From NCBI RefSeq assembly GCF_004798585.1, contig NZ_PPXQ01000022.1:1-64000 (forward strand): 64,000 nucleotides of DNA. The letters are read 5' to 3'. Shown here piece after piece: positions 7,966-15,118 of the stretch (positions are counted from its first letter, which is position 1; every line of letters begins with the position of its first letter). Position numbers and translations under genes: made by a program. The stretch comes from Massilia sp. Mn16-1_5. Lineage in GTDB: Bacteria > Pseudomonadota > Gammaproteobacteria > Burkholderiales > Burkholderiaceae_D. The notes under the pieces were generated by a model, which was not told the DNA's origin, did not search any database, and worked only from the letters and a program-made list of their open reading frames with translations.

Positions 7966-8918
7966 AGGGGCTTGCGCCCTTGCGCTTGCGCCGGCTGCGC
8001 ATCCGCCGCACCCGTATCCGGATCCTGAACCGGCGCGCCAACGCCTACATCCTGTCGCACCCGCTGGCTTTCACCCTCAGCGTCCTGAAGGGCTTTCGCG
8101 CCAACCAGGGATTGCTGCTGGCGGGCGCGGTCGCCTATTACGCGCTGCTGTCGATCGTGCCCTTCCTGATGCTGGCGGTGGTGGCGCTGTCGCACTTCAT
8201 CGACCAGGCCGAACTGCTGCTCACGCTGCGCCGCTACCTGGAACTGCTGGTGCCGGGGCAGTCGGCCTCGATCGTCACCGAAGTCGCCAACTTCCTCGAC
8301 AACCGGGATGTGATCACCTGGGTCCTGGGCGTGACCATGCTGTTCTTCAGCTCCTTCGCGTTTACGGTGCTGGAAAACGCGATGAGCGTGATCTTCGTGC
8401 ACCGCGTGGCGGTCCGGCGCCGCCATTTTCTCGTCTCGGCGGTGCTGCCTTACTGCTATATCCTGGCGCTGGGCGTGGGCGTGATGCTCGTCACCGTGGT
8501 CGCCAGCACCCTGCAGGTGATGGGCACGGAAAGCGTGCGCCTGTTCGGCGCCACCTGGTCGCTGGGCGGCGTCTCCGGCGCGCTGCTGTATCTGCTGGGA
8601 TTGCTGGGCGAGATCCTGGTGCTGACCTCGATCTATCTCGTGATGCCGGTCGGGCGCCTGTCGCTCTCGCATGCGCTGGTGGGCGGCGTCACGGCGGCGC
8701 TGTTGTGGGAAATCGCGCGTCACGTGCTGGTCTGGTACTTCTCGACTTTATCCCAGGTGAACGTCGTCTACGGCTCGATGACGACGGCGATCGTCGTCAT
8801 GTTCAGCCTCGAGATCGGGGCCACGCTGCTGCTGTTCGGCGCCCAGGTGATCGCCGAGTACGAACGCGTCGGGCGTGGCAGGCCGGAGGCGCATCCGCCT
8901 TTGACAATGACCGCCTGA
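7962..8918 (+). CDS. YihY/BrkB-family inner-membrane protein
   Basis: The protein has 318 residues starting at ATG 7962 inside the ATGA overlap with egtB, which means translational coupling. The N-terminus is strongly basic ('LRLRRLRIRRTRIRILNRR'). It is followed by the YihY/BrkB hallmark around 'GLLLAGAVAYYALLSIVPF' and about five more hydrophobic helices, ending with 'GSMTTAIVVMFSLEIGATLLLFG'. The family was once called ribonuclease BN, but that assignment was wrong; its role is unknown, perhaps transport. Coupling to egtB makes an efflux or uptake role for the betaine product worth considering, but nothing in the sequence proves it. Confidence 0.85.
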   Translation: MKGLAPLRLRRLRIRRTRIRILNRRANAYILSHPLAFTLSVLKGFRANQGLLLAGAVAYYALLSIVPFLMLAVVALSHFIDQAELLLTLRRYLELLVPGQSASIVTEVANFLDNRDVITWVLGVTMLFFSSFAFTVLENAMSVIFVHRVAVRRRHFLVSAVLPYCYILALGVGVMLVTVVASTLQVMGTESVRLFGATWSLGGVSGALLYLLGLLGEILVLTSIYLVMPVGRLSLSHALVGGVTAALLWEIARHVLVWYFSTLSQVNVVYGSMTTAIVVMFSLEIGATLLLFGAQVIAEYERVGRGRPEAHPPLTMTA

Positions 8919-9026
8919 AGCGCTCTCCCGCGTCGTCTTGCGCCGCCTCAATTTCTCGTGATTAGGCCAATGGCACAGTAGGCTCTTGCGCCGGCATAAC
9001 GCTGGGCAATAGACGACGGAGCGGTC

Positions 9027-9203
9027 ATGGATAAAACGAGCGTTTTCCTGGGTTTGCCTTTGCCGGTCATGCTGGCGTTCATCGCGCTGCTGGCTGGACT
9101 GGTCATGCTGGCGCGCCAGCTGCACAAACTGCGCCAGCCCGTCGTGGTGCGGCGTGCCGCCCATCCTCCGGTCCCGCACAAGGGGCCGTCCCGGCCCGAC
9201 TGA
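9027..9203 (+). CDS. Small single-span membrane protein (58 aa)
   Basis: A 58-codon open frame begins with ATG 9027, preceded by GGAG at ideal spacing. It has one hydrophobic helix ('PVMLAFIALLAGLVMLA', about residues 13-29) and then a basic, proline-rich tail ('RQPVVVRRAAHPPVPHK'). It ends 3 bp before the stop of the convergent diguanylate cyclase gene. Codon third positions are G/C rich as in neighbours, which supports a real gene. No family is recognised. The arrangement (short N-terminus, one span, basic cytosolic tail) is common in small regulatory membrane proteins. Confidence 0.5.
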   Translation: MDKTSVFLGLPLPVMLAFIALLAGLVMLARQLHKLRQPVVVRRAAHPPVPHKGPSRPD

Positions 9204-9206
9204 TCC

Positions 9207-10358
9207 TCAGAGCACGACGCTGCGGTTGCGTCCCGCCGACTTGGCCGCGTACAGGGCCCGGTCGGCGCGCTCGATCGCCTGGTCGATCGGCTCGCCGTCC
9301 TCGTAGCGCGCGAACCCGGCCGAGAATTGCACGCGCAGGTCGTGCAGGACAGGGCTGGCTGGCAGGCTGGCCAGGCTCTCGCGCAGGCGCGCCACGCCCA
9401 GGGTCGGGTCGCCCGGCGCGCTTTCCGGCAGGAGCAGCAGGAATTCCTCGCCGCCCCAGCGTCCGATCATGTCGGTGGTGCGCAGCACGACCTGGGCCTG
9501 GGTGGCAAACGCGCGCAGCACCGCGTCGCCGGCCGCGTGGCCGTAGGTGTCGTTGATGCTCTTGAAGTGGTCGAGATCGATGATGCAGACAAAAAAGCGC
9601 GGCCCGCCGCGCGCGTGGCGCGTCGCGTGCTCCTGCAGCAGCGTCATCATGCGGCGCCGGTTCGGCAGGCCCGTCAGCTCGTCGCGCGCGGCCATTTCCT
9701 TGATGTGGCCCAGGGCCTGTTCGAGGGCGATCTTCTGCGTTTTCAGGCGCGTGCGCATATCGGACAGCTGGCCCGACAGCTTGGAAATCGCCAGCATCAC
9801 GATCGCGGTCAGCGCGAAATTGAAGAGCTCCTGGCCCAGCGGATAGTGCAGCGGCAGGTTGTCCGTGCACCAGTACATCACGACGCCCATCAGGATCACC
9901 GTGTAGACGCTGGCGTGGCGCACGGCGCTCGGGCGCAGGCTGAACATGCCGAACACCATCACCAGCGACAGCATGATCACGGTCGCGCCATGCACCGGCC
10001 CCGTCACGGCATAGACGCCGGCGATCAGGGTCTGGGCCAGGATGGTTTGCGGCATGGCCAGCGTGGGATCGGCGAAGCGCCGGTTCAGGCCACTGCGGAT
10101 GACGGCATAAAAGCCGAGGATGAACACGAAAAACAGGCTGGACAGCACCGCGACCTGGACGACGTCGGCAACGCCGATGCTGGCCGCGTAAACGAGCAGG
10201 AGGACGATGATGGCGGTGACCAGGGCGGCCAGGCCCAGCAGCTGCAAGGTGCGGCGTTGCAGGCTGTCGGTGCCGAGGAAAACGTCGGCCAGGCGGGTGG
10301 TCTGCCCAGGGGGAGGGGGCGGGTCGAGCGCCGCCGGAGCGGCCTGTTGCGTGGGCAT
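9207..10358 (-). CDS. Membrane-bound diguanylate cyclase (GGDEF)
   Basis: The enzyme has 383 residues. After a proline-rich start there are about six membrane helices (residues 40-195, for example 'LLGLAALVTAIIVLLLVYAA'). A short linker leads to a GGDEF domain: 'RDELTGLPNRRRMM', 'IDLDHFKSINDTYGH', 'GRWGGEEFLLLLPE' and 'ADRALYAAKSAGRN'. The active-site GGEEF is intact, and RTTD upstream matches the inhibitory RxxD site, so it should make c-di-GMP from GTP under product control. The sensor part is not a recognised ligand domain. It lies between the egt genes and senC without obvious functional tie. Confidence 0.9.
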   Translation of the reverse strand: MPTQQAAPAALDPPPPPGQTTRLADVFLGTDSLQRRTLQLLGLAALVTAIIVLLLVYAASIGVADVVQVAVLSSLFFVFILGFYAVIRSGLNRRFADPTLAMPQTILAQTLIAGVYAVTGPVHGATVIMLSLVMVFGMFSLRPSAVRHASVYTVILMGVVMYWCTDNLPLHYPLGQELFNFALTAIVMLAISKLSGQLSDMRTRLKTQKIALEQALGHIKEMAARDELTGLPNRRRMMTLLQEHATRHARGGPRFFVCIIDLDHFKSINDTYGHAAGDAVLRAFATQAQVVLRTTDMIGRWGGEEFLLLLPESAPGDPTLGVARLRESLASLPASPVLHDLRVQFSAGFARYEDGEPIDQAIERADRALYAAKSAGRNRSVVL

Positions 10359-10413
10359 TGTCTCTGGAGATTTTTGTTAGAACTGTCGAGTCCGGTCTGC
10401 GCCGGCAGCGAGC

Positions 10414-10446
10414 ATTATACAGCCGACAATTCTTAAAAAAACAATG
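10414..10446 (-). promoter_or_regulatory. Putative sigma70 promoter of the diguanylate cyclase gene
   Basis: On the minus strand, a perfect TATAAT (10419-10414) lies about 55 bp before the start codon. A T-rich stretch containing TTGTTT and TTTTTT sits 17-19 bp further upstream as a weak -35. The block is visibly AT-rich within GC-rich surroundings. Confidence 0.45.
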
Positions 10447-10479
10447 ATGCACCTTGCATGCAAAAAATAAAAGTATTGA

Positions 10480-10503
10480 CACGGCAACATTTTCGTTGCC
10501 GTG
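10480..10503 (-). terminator. Intrinsic terminator of the senBC pair
   Basis: CACGGCAAC and GTTGCCGTG form a 9-bp stem around a 6-nt loop, 25 bp after the selD/senC stop. On the minus strand it is followed by a T-rich run (TCAATACTTTTATTTTTT). This suits a factor-independent end for the senB-senC transcript. Confidence 0.7.
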
Positions 10504-10527
10504 ATATATGCATATGTGGGAACCGGA

Positions 10528-11595
10528 TCAGGCTTTGACCAGCACGCCCGGGGTGCCTGCGACCATGCGGCCGATGACCTTCGCCTCGCCGAACCCCTCG
10601 CGTGCAAACAGGGCCAGCACGGCATCGGCGACGGCCGGATCGCAGGACACGAGCAGGCCGCCCGAGGTCTGCGGGTCGGTCAGCAGGGCCTGCTGGGCCG
10701 GCGTCACGTTCGCCGAGAGCGTCACCTCCTTGCCATACGCCTGCCAGTTGCGGCCGGAAGCGCCGGTGAAATAGCCGTCGTGGGCCAGCTGCAGCACGCC
10801 CGGCAGCAGCGGGATGTCGGCCATCTCGAGTTCGGCCGACAGCCTGGCGCCGCGCGCCAGTTCCAGCAGGTGGCCGAGCAGGCCGAAGCCAGTGACATCG
10901 GTCAGCGCGTGCACGCCTTCCATCGCCGCCAGCGCCTGGCCCGGCTTGTTCAGCTTGGTCGTGTTGGCGATCATCGCGGCATAGCCATCGGCGCCCAGCA
11001 CGTCCTTCTTGAGCGCGGCCGAGAGCACGCCCACGCCCAGCGGCTTGCCGAGGATGAGCACGTCGCCGGCCCTGGCGTCGGCATTGCGCTTGACTTTATC
11101 CGGATGCACCAGGCCCATGACCACCAGGCCGTAGATCGGTTCGACCGAGTCGATGGTGTGGCCGCCGGCGATCGGGATCCCGGCTTCGGCGCACATCGAC
11201 TCGCCGCCGCGGATGATCTCGCCGATGGTTTCGACCGGCAGCTTGTTGATCGGCATGCCCACCAGGGCCAGGGCCATGATCGGGGTGCCGCCCATCGCAT
11301 ACACGTCGGAGATGGCATTGGTGGCGGCGATGCGGCCGAAGTCGAAGGGATCGTCGACGATCGGCATGAAGAAGTCGGTGGTGGCGATCAGGGCCTGCTC
11401 GTCGTTGAGTTTATAGACGGCGGCATCGTCGGCGGTCTCGATCCCGACCATCAGCTGGGGCGGCACCGGGAAGCCGCTCGACTTCTTGAGGATTTCGGCC
11501 AGCACGCCGGGCGCGATCTTGCAGCCGCAGCCGCCGCCGTGCGAAAAGGAAGTCAGTTTGATGGTTTGGTCGGGCGCGTTCATGTTCGGTTCCAT
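10528..11595 (-). CDS. selD: Selenide, water dikinase (selenophosphate synthetase; SelD / SenC role)
   Basis: The enzyme makes selenophosphate from selenide and ATP. The 355-residue protein has the catalytic start 'SFSHGGGCGCKI' with Cys (not selenocysteine) at the active position and Lys just after, then 'GIETADDAAVYKLND', 'DFFMPIVDDPFDFGRIAATNA' and 'SDVYAMGGTPIMALA', all typical of SelD. Two starts are possible: ATG 11595, and ATG 11583 which has GGAACC upstream and gives a length closer to E. coli SelD. It begins 10 bp after the senB stop. A selD paired with senB points to selenosugar/selenoneine synthesis (SenC), though it could also supply selenouridine synthesis. Confidence 0.93.
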   Translation of the reverse strand: MEPNMNAPDQTIKLTSFSHGGGCGCKIAPGVLAEILKKSSGFPVPPQLMVGIETADDAAVYKLNDEQALIATTDFFMPIVDDPFDFGRIAATNAISDVYAMGGTPIMALALVGMPINKLPVETIGEIIRGGESMCAEAGIPIAGGHTIDSVEPIYGLVVMGLVHPDKVKRNADARAGDVLILGKPLGVGVLSAALKKDVLGADGYAAMIANTTKLNKPGQALAAMEGVHALTDVTGFGLLGHLLELARGARLSAELEMADIPLLPGVLQLAHDGYFTGASGRNWQAYGKEVTLSANVTPAQQALLTDPQTSGGLLVSCDPAVADAVLALFAREGFGEAKVIGRMVAGTPGVLVKA

Positions 11596-11605
11596 TATTG
11601 AGTTG

Positions 11606-12586
11606 TCAAGCTACCCTGGGTGCGGGCAGCAGATTATCCACCAAGTCGGAAAGCGCCGCTCGTTCGGTCTCCGGCAGGAACAATCCGGCGCGGGCGGCGC
11701 ACTGGCGCCGCAGCAGGGCGTCGAAATCCGGGTCTGCCACGCAGCGCTCGATCAGCGCCGCCAGCGCGGGAGCGTCGCCCGCTTCGAAATAGCCCGCGTA
11801 GTCCTGCCCGAGCATGCCGACATTGCCGTCGATGTGCGAGGCCAGGACCGGCACGCCGCTGCTGACGGCCTCGATGATGACGTTGGCGCCGCCCTCCATG
11901 CGCGAGGCGATGACCATCGCGTGGCAGCGTTTCAGGCGCTGGCGCGTGCGCGCGTGGGGCAGCGGTCCCAGCCAGCGGTAGCGCGGCGTGGCCGCCGCGG
12001 TGTCGCGTGCGGCCTGTTCCAGGGTGGGGTCGAGCGCGCCGCCGATATGGAGCAGGCGCACCCCCGGCGTCCGGACCAGGGCAGCCGCGCGCATGAAGGT
12101 CTGCGGATCCTTTTCCGGGCGCAGGTGGCCGATCATGCAGATGTCGAGGTGGCGCCTGGCCGGTGCCGGCGGGCTTGGGCGCAGCGGCGGCGCGGACTGG
12201 TAGATGACGCGCGCCTTGGGGCGTACCCGCGCGGGCAGGCGCGCCAGTCCCGCATCCTGCAGCACGACCAGGGCGTCGGCCAGCTCGAGCGAGGCGCGCG
12301 CCTCGGGCACGCTGTCGATGTCGCGGTACAGGTCGGTGCCGGTGAGTACCAGCAGGGCAGGACGCTCGGGGTGCGCGGCCTTGAAGCCGGCCAGTGCCTG
12401 CGCCGAGCGCCGCGCGTGCAGGGCGATCAGGAGGTCGGGCGCCGGATCGTCCACACTCCAGCCGCCCGCCACCGTGACCGCATAGGGGCCGCGCAGGAAG
12501 CGTGCCCAGCGGCTGGCGGTTTGCCAGTTGCCGTTGTTGTCGGCTGCCGCCGCGGGGCTGGCGATGAGAATGCGGAGACGATCCAT
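11606..12586 (-). CDS. senB: Selenosugar synthase SenB-like glycosyltransferase (former TIGR04348 family)
   Basis: The protein has 326 residues with a GT-B glycosyltransferase layout. The N-terminal domain begins 'RILIASPAAAADNNGNWQTA' and has 'LIALHARRSA' and 'LVLTGTDLYRDI'. The C-terminal nucleotide-sugar domain has 'ICMIGHLRPEKDPQTFMRA', 'YRWLGPLPHARTR' and 'SRMEGGANVIIEAVSSGVPV'. This matches my memory of the family first noted beside selD, whose Variovorax member SenB joins selenophosphate-derived selenium to a UDP-sugar to give a selenosugar. Adjacency to selD on the same strand, 10 bp apart, supports this strongly. No SenA gene is adjacent; the nearest candidate partner is the egtB gene. 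Confidence 0.85.
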   Translation of the reverse strand: MDRLRILIASPAAAADNNGNWQTASRWARFLRGPYAVTVAGGWSVDDPAPDLLIALHARRSAQALAGFKAAHPERPALLVLTGTDLYRDIDSVPEARASLELADALVVLQDAGLARLPARVRPKARVIYQSAPPLRPSPPAPARRHLDICMIGHLRPEKDPQTFMRAAALVRTPGVRLLHIGGALDPTLEQAARDTAAATPRYRWLGPLPHARTRQRLKRCHAMVIASRMEGGANVIIEAVSSGVPVLASHIDGNVGMLGQDYAGYFEAGDAPALAALIERCVADPDFDALLRRQCAARAGLFLPETERAALSDLVDNLLPAPRVA

Positions 12587-12621
12587 TGATTGATATCGAG
12601 CGCTGAGGTGGACGGTTCGCG

Positions 12622-12627
12622 ATTATA
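12622..12627 (-). promoter_or_regulatory. Putative -10 element upstream of senB
   Basis: A perfect TATAAT on the minus strand lies 36 bp before the senB start. No good -35 is seen at 16-19 bp, so it may depend on an activator. Confidence 0.3.
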
Positions 12628-12777
12628 CGGGGCGTCTTGTCTGCCCGCCCACTGGCTTCGAATCCGATCCGCAGCTTGGACATTGGCCGACACCGGCGTA
12701 GGAGTGCATCCATGTCGCAACGGGGCCGGGCTGGGGTTTAATGAGCACAGTTCAACAGCAATGCGACATGGTGCGGT

Positions 12778-13041
12778 ATGAAAGCGCGACTCGACAACAC
12801 GAAGGACCTCCGCCAGGCAATTACCGGTGCCTGCGCCCGCCTGCTGGCCTTGAGCATCGCATTCCTGTACTCGGTCCTGCGCACCGACTGGCTGCGCCTG
12901 GTCGCCTCGCCGAGCATCGCCGCAGGCGTCCTGCTCGTGATTCCCGCAACCTGGCTCGCCATCCGCGAGCATTGCTTCGGCATGAGGATGTTCGGCGCCG
13001 AACGGCGCAGGCAGGTACGCCTGCATCCGAACGCCGCGTGA
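12778..13041 (+). CDS. Small membrane protein of unknown function (87 aa)
   Basis: The 87-residue protein has two hydrophobic stretches ('ARLLALSIAFLYSVL' and 'SIAAGVLLVIPATWLAI', roughly residues 20-35 and 46-62) separated by 'RTDWLRLVA'. The tail is basic ('RRRQVRLHPNAA'). ATG 12778 lacks a strong Shine-Dalgarno sequence. It is divergent from senB and convergent with the DEAD-box helicase; the hairpin between the two ends may serve both. No family recognised. It is moderately likely to be real because codon composition matches neighbours and the helix pattern is sensible. Confidence 0.5.
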   Translation: MKARLDNTKDLRQAITGACARLLALSIAFLYSVLRTDWLRLVASPSIAAGVLLVIPATWLAIREHCFGMRMFGAERRRQVRLHPNAA

Positions 13042-13048
13042 AACAGAC

Positions 13049-13074
13049 GAAAAAAAGGCTGCCGAGGCAGCCTT
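13049..13074 (-). terminator. Intrinsic terminator of the DEAD-box helicase gene
   Basis: AAGGCTGCC and GGCAGCCTT pair around a 2-nt loop (13055-13074). On the minus strand the hairpin is followed by a run of T, which is classic. On the plus strand it is followed only by CTTCATT, so it ends the small membrane-protein transcript less efficiently. Confidence 0.85.
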
Positions 13075-13095
13075 CTTCATTCACGCGAACGACGA

Positions 13096-14697
13096 TCAGT
13101 TGTCGCCGAACGTGCGGCGCGCGTTGTCGAACGAGCGCGGGTGGGCGCTGTTGCCGCGGTAGCCGCCGTTGCCTTCGCGGCGTGGTGCTGCGTCGCGGTT
13201 ATAGCCGCCTTCGCGCGGTGCCGAATTGTGGCCACCCTCGCGGTTATAGCCACCGGTGCGTGGCGCCGCGTCGCGGTTGTAGCCACCTTCGCGGTTGTAG
13301 CCGCCGGTACGCGGTGCCGCATTGTGGCCACCCTCGCGGTTATAGCCACCCTCGCGGTTGTAACCGCCTTCGCGCGGCGCGCCTTCACGCTGGCCGTAGG
13401 GCTTGCTGAAGCTGCGCTGGCCCGGCTTGGCGGCGCTGCGGCCGTCGCCCGGCTTCCAGCCCGGACGGGCGCCGGTACGTGCCGGCGCCGAACGCTTCGG
13501 CTCGAAACCTTCGACCACGTCGACCGGAATGGTCTGCTTGGTGAAGCGTTCGATGCGCTTGACGTTCATGCCTTCGGCGTGGTTCACCAGCGACACGGCG
13601 ATGCCGTTACGGCCGGCACGGCCGGTACGGCCGATACGGTGCACGTAGTCCTCCGGGAACTTCGGCAGGTCGTAGTTCACCACGTGGGTGATGGTCGGCA
13701 CGTCGATGCCGCGGGCGGCGACGTCGGTCGCCACCAGCACACGCACCTGGCCGCGGCGCATGCTGTCCAGGGTGCGGTTGCGCGCGCCCTGGTGCATGTC
13801 GCCGTGCAGGGCGGCGGCTGCGAAGCCGGCGATGTTCAGGCGGTCGGCGATGGTGTCGGCGTCACGCTTGGTGGCGGTAAACACCACGGCCTGGTCCATC
13901 GACTCGTCGCGCAGCAGGTGGTCGAGCAGGCGGTTCTTGTGCGACAGGTCGTCGACGAAGTGGACCTTCTGCACGATGTTCTCGTGGCGCTTGGTACCGC
14001 TGGCGATCTGGATGGTCAGCGGATCCTTGGTGATGCGGCGCGCCATGTTGCCGACGACGCCATCGAGCGTGGCCGAGAACAGCATGGTCTGGCGCGTTTC
14101 CGGGGTGGCGGCAACGATCTTTTCGATGTCCTCGATGAAGCCCATGTCCAGCATGCGGTCGGCTTCGTCCAGCACCAGGATTTCCAGTTGCGAGAAGTCG
14201 ATCTTGCCCGACTCCATGTGGTCGATCAGGCGGCCCGGGGTCGCGACCAGGATTTCAGGATTCTTCGACAGCAGCTGCATCTGCTTCGGGTAAGGCATGC
14301 CGCCCAGGATCGAGACGGCGCGGATGCGGCGCATCGAGGTGGTGTATTGCTCGGTCGCGGTGGTGACCTGCAGGGCCAGCTCGCGGGTAGGGGTCAGCAC
14401 CAGCATCTTCGGCTGGGCTGGCTTGAAACGGACGCGCTCGCCGCGCGAACGGGCCGACTGCGCTTCCTGCGCAGGGGTACGGCTCATCGGCGCCGGTTCG
14501 ATGTTGGCGAACTTGTTCAGCGACGGCAGCATGAAAGCCGCGGTCTTGCCCGAACCGGTTTGCGACGAGACCAGCAGGTCGCGGCCGCCGATGGCGGCGG
14601 GGATCGCCTGTTCCTGGACTGCGGTCGGCTTCAGGTAGCCGGCTTCGGTGACTGCCTTGACGAGGGACGCGTGGAGACCTAGTGCTTCAAAACTCAT
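13096..14697 (-). CDS. rhlE: DEAD-box RNA helicase, RhlE-like, with GGYN-repeat tail
   Basis: The enzyme has 533 residues. Helicase core motifs appear in order: 'FEALGL...GYLKPTAVQEQAIP' (Q motif), 'SSQTGSGKTAAF', 'LVLTPTRELALQV', 'VATPGRLIDHM', 'LVLDEADRMLDMGF', 'LFSATL', 'VVFTATKRDAD', 'VATDVAARGIDVP' and 'YVHRIGRTGRAG'. ATG 14697 begins the conserved core; upstream in-frame codons lack homology. A basic insertion of about 30 residues follows motif I. The C-terminal 110 residues are an Arg/Gly/Tyr/Asn tail with eight GG[YH]N units, likely for RNA binding. RhlE-type helicases act in ribosome assembly, RNA decay and cold adaptation. Confidence 0.93.
   Translation of the reverse strand: MSFEALGLHASLVKAVTEAGYLKPTAVQEQAIPAAIGGRDLLVSSQTGSGKTAAFMLPSLNKFANIEPAPMSRTPAQEAQSARSRGERVRFKPAQPKMLVLTPTRELALQVTTATEQYTTSMRRIRAVSILGGMPYPKQMQLLSKNPEILVATPGRLIDHMESGKIDFSQLEILVLDEADRMLDMGFIEDIEKIVAATPETRQTMLFSATLDGVVGNMARRITKDPLTIQIASGTKRHENIVQKVHFVDDLSHKNRLLDHLLRDESMDQAVVFTATKRDADTIADRLNIAGFAAAALHGDMHQGARNRTLDSMRRGQVRVLVATDVAARGIDVPTITHVVNYDLPKFPEDYVHRIGRTGRAGRNGIAVSLVNHAEGMNVKRIERFTKQTIPVDVVEGFEPKRSAPARTGARPGWKPGDGRSAAKPGQRSFSKPYGQREGAPREGGYNREGGYNREGGHNAAPRTGGYNREGGYNRDAAPRTGGYNREGGHNSAPREGGYNRDAAPRREGNGGYRGNSAHPRSFDNARRTFGDN
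13198..13374 (-). repeat. Coding tandem repeat in the helicase tail (8 GG[YH]N units)
   Basis: Eight copies of an 18-bp unit coding R-E/T-G-G-Y/H-N, some separated by RDAAP or AAP spacers. Unit sequences are very similar at DNA level, so copy number could vary by slippage. Confidence 0.8.
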
Positions 14698-14861
14698 TGT
14701 TTGCTTTTCTTTCGGTAGTGATCGGCGCTCGTCAGTATGAACGGGCGCAAAATAGCAACGCGAACCAACACAACGAAATGACTCAGAATGAAAGAAATTT
14801 CGGCACAAAAGCTTTGCGCCGGGACGGTGTCAAGGATCGACACGCAGGGCGGGAGGGCTTT

Positions 14862-14996
14862 ATGGGAGGCTGCCTGGAACGGCTGGCCTGGGCTGCGATG
14901 CTGCTTGTTTGTTACTTGCTTTACTTGCTTGCGTTGTGGGCTGGCAGGCGACGTATTGTCGAGTTATTGCAGCGCACAAACGACACTATACAGTAG
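14862..14996 (+). CDS. Possible small membrane protein (44 aa)
   Basis: ATG 14862 follows GGGAGGG at ideal distance. The 44 residues include one clear membrane helix ('WAAMLLVCYLLYLLALWAG', about residues 9-27) flanked by charged ends ('RRRIVELLQRTND'). It fills the otherwise empty 421-bp stretch between the start of the helicase gene and the end of the lytic transglycosylase gene. No family is recognised. The strong ribosome-binding site and helix are the only support; the rest of the stretch holds the helicase leader on the other strand. Confidence 0.4.
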   Translation: MGGCLERLAWAAMLLVCYLLYLLALWAGRRRIVELLQRTNDTIQ

Positions 14997-15087
14997 TTTG
15001 CGAATGCTTGCACAGTACGGCTGATTTGAGCTAACGCAAAGAATGGCGCGACGCCGCGCAAGGCGGCATCGGATCGGAAGGGAGTCC

Positions 15088-15110
15088 GGCCCGGCAATCC
15101 TGCCCGGGCC
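15088..15110 (-). terminator. GC-rich hairpin after the lytic transglycosylase gene
   Basis: GGCCCGGCA and TGCCCGGGCC pair with one bulge, 9 bp after the stop codon on the minus strand. No T-tract follows, so it is only a possible terminator. Confidence 0.4.
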
Positions 15111-15118
15111 GTGGCCGC

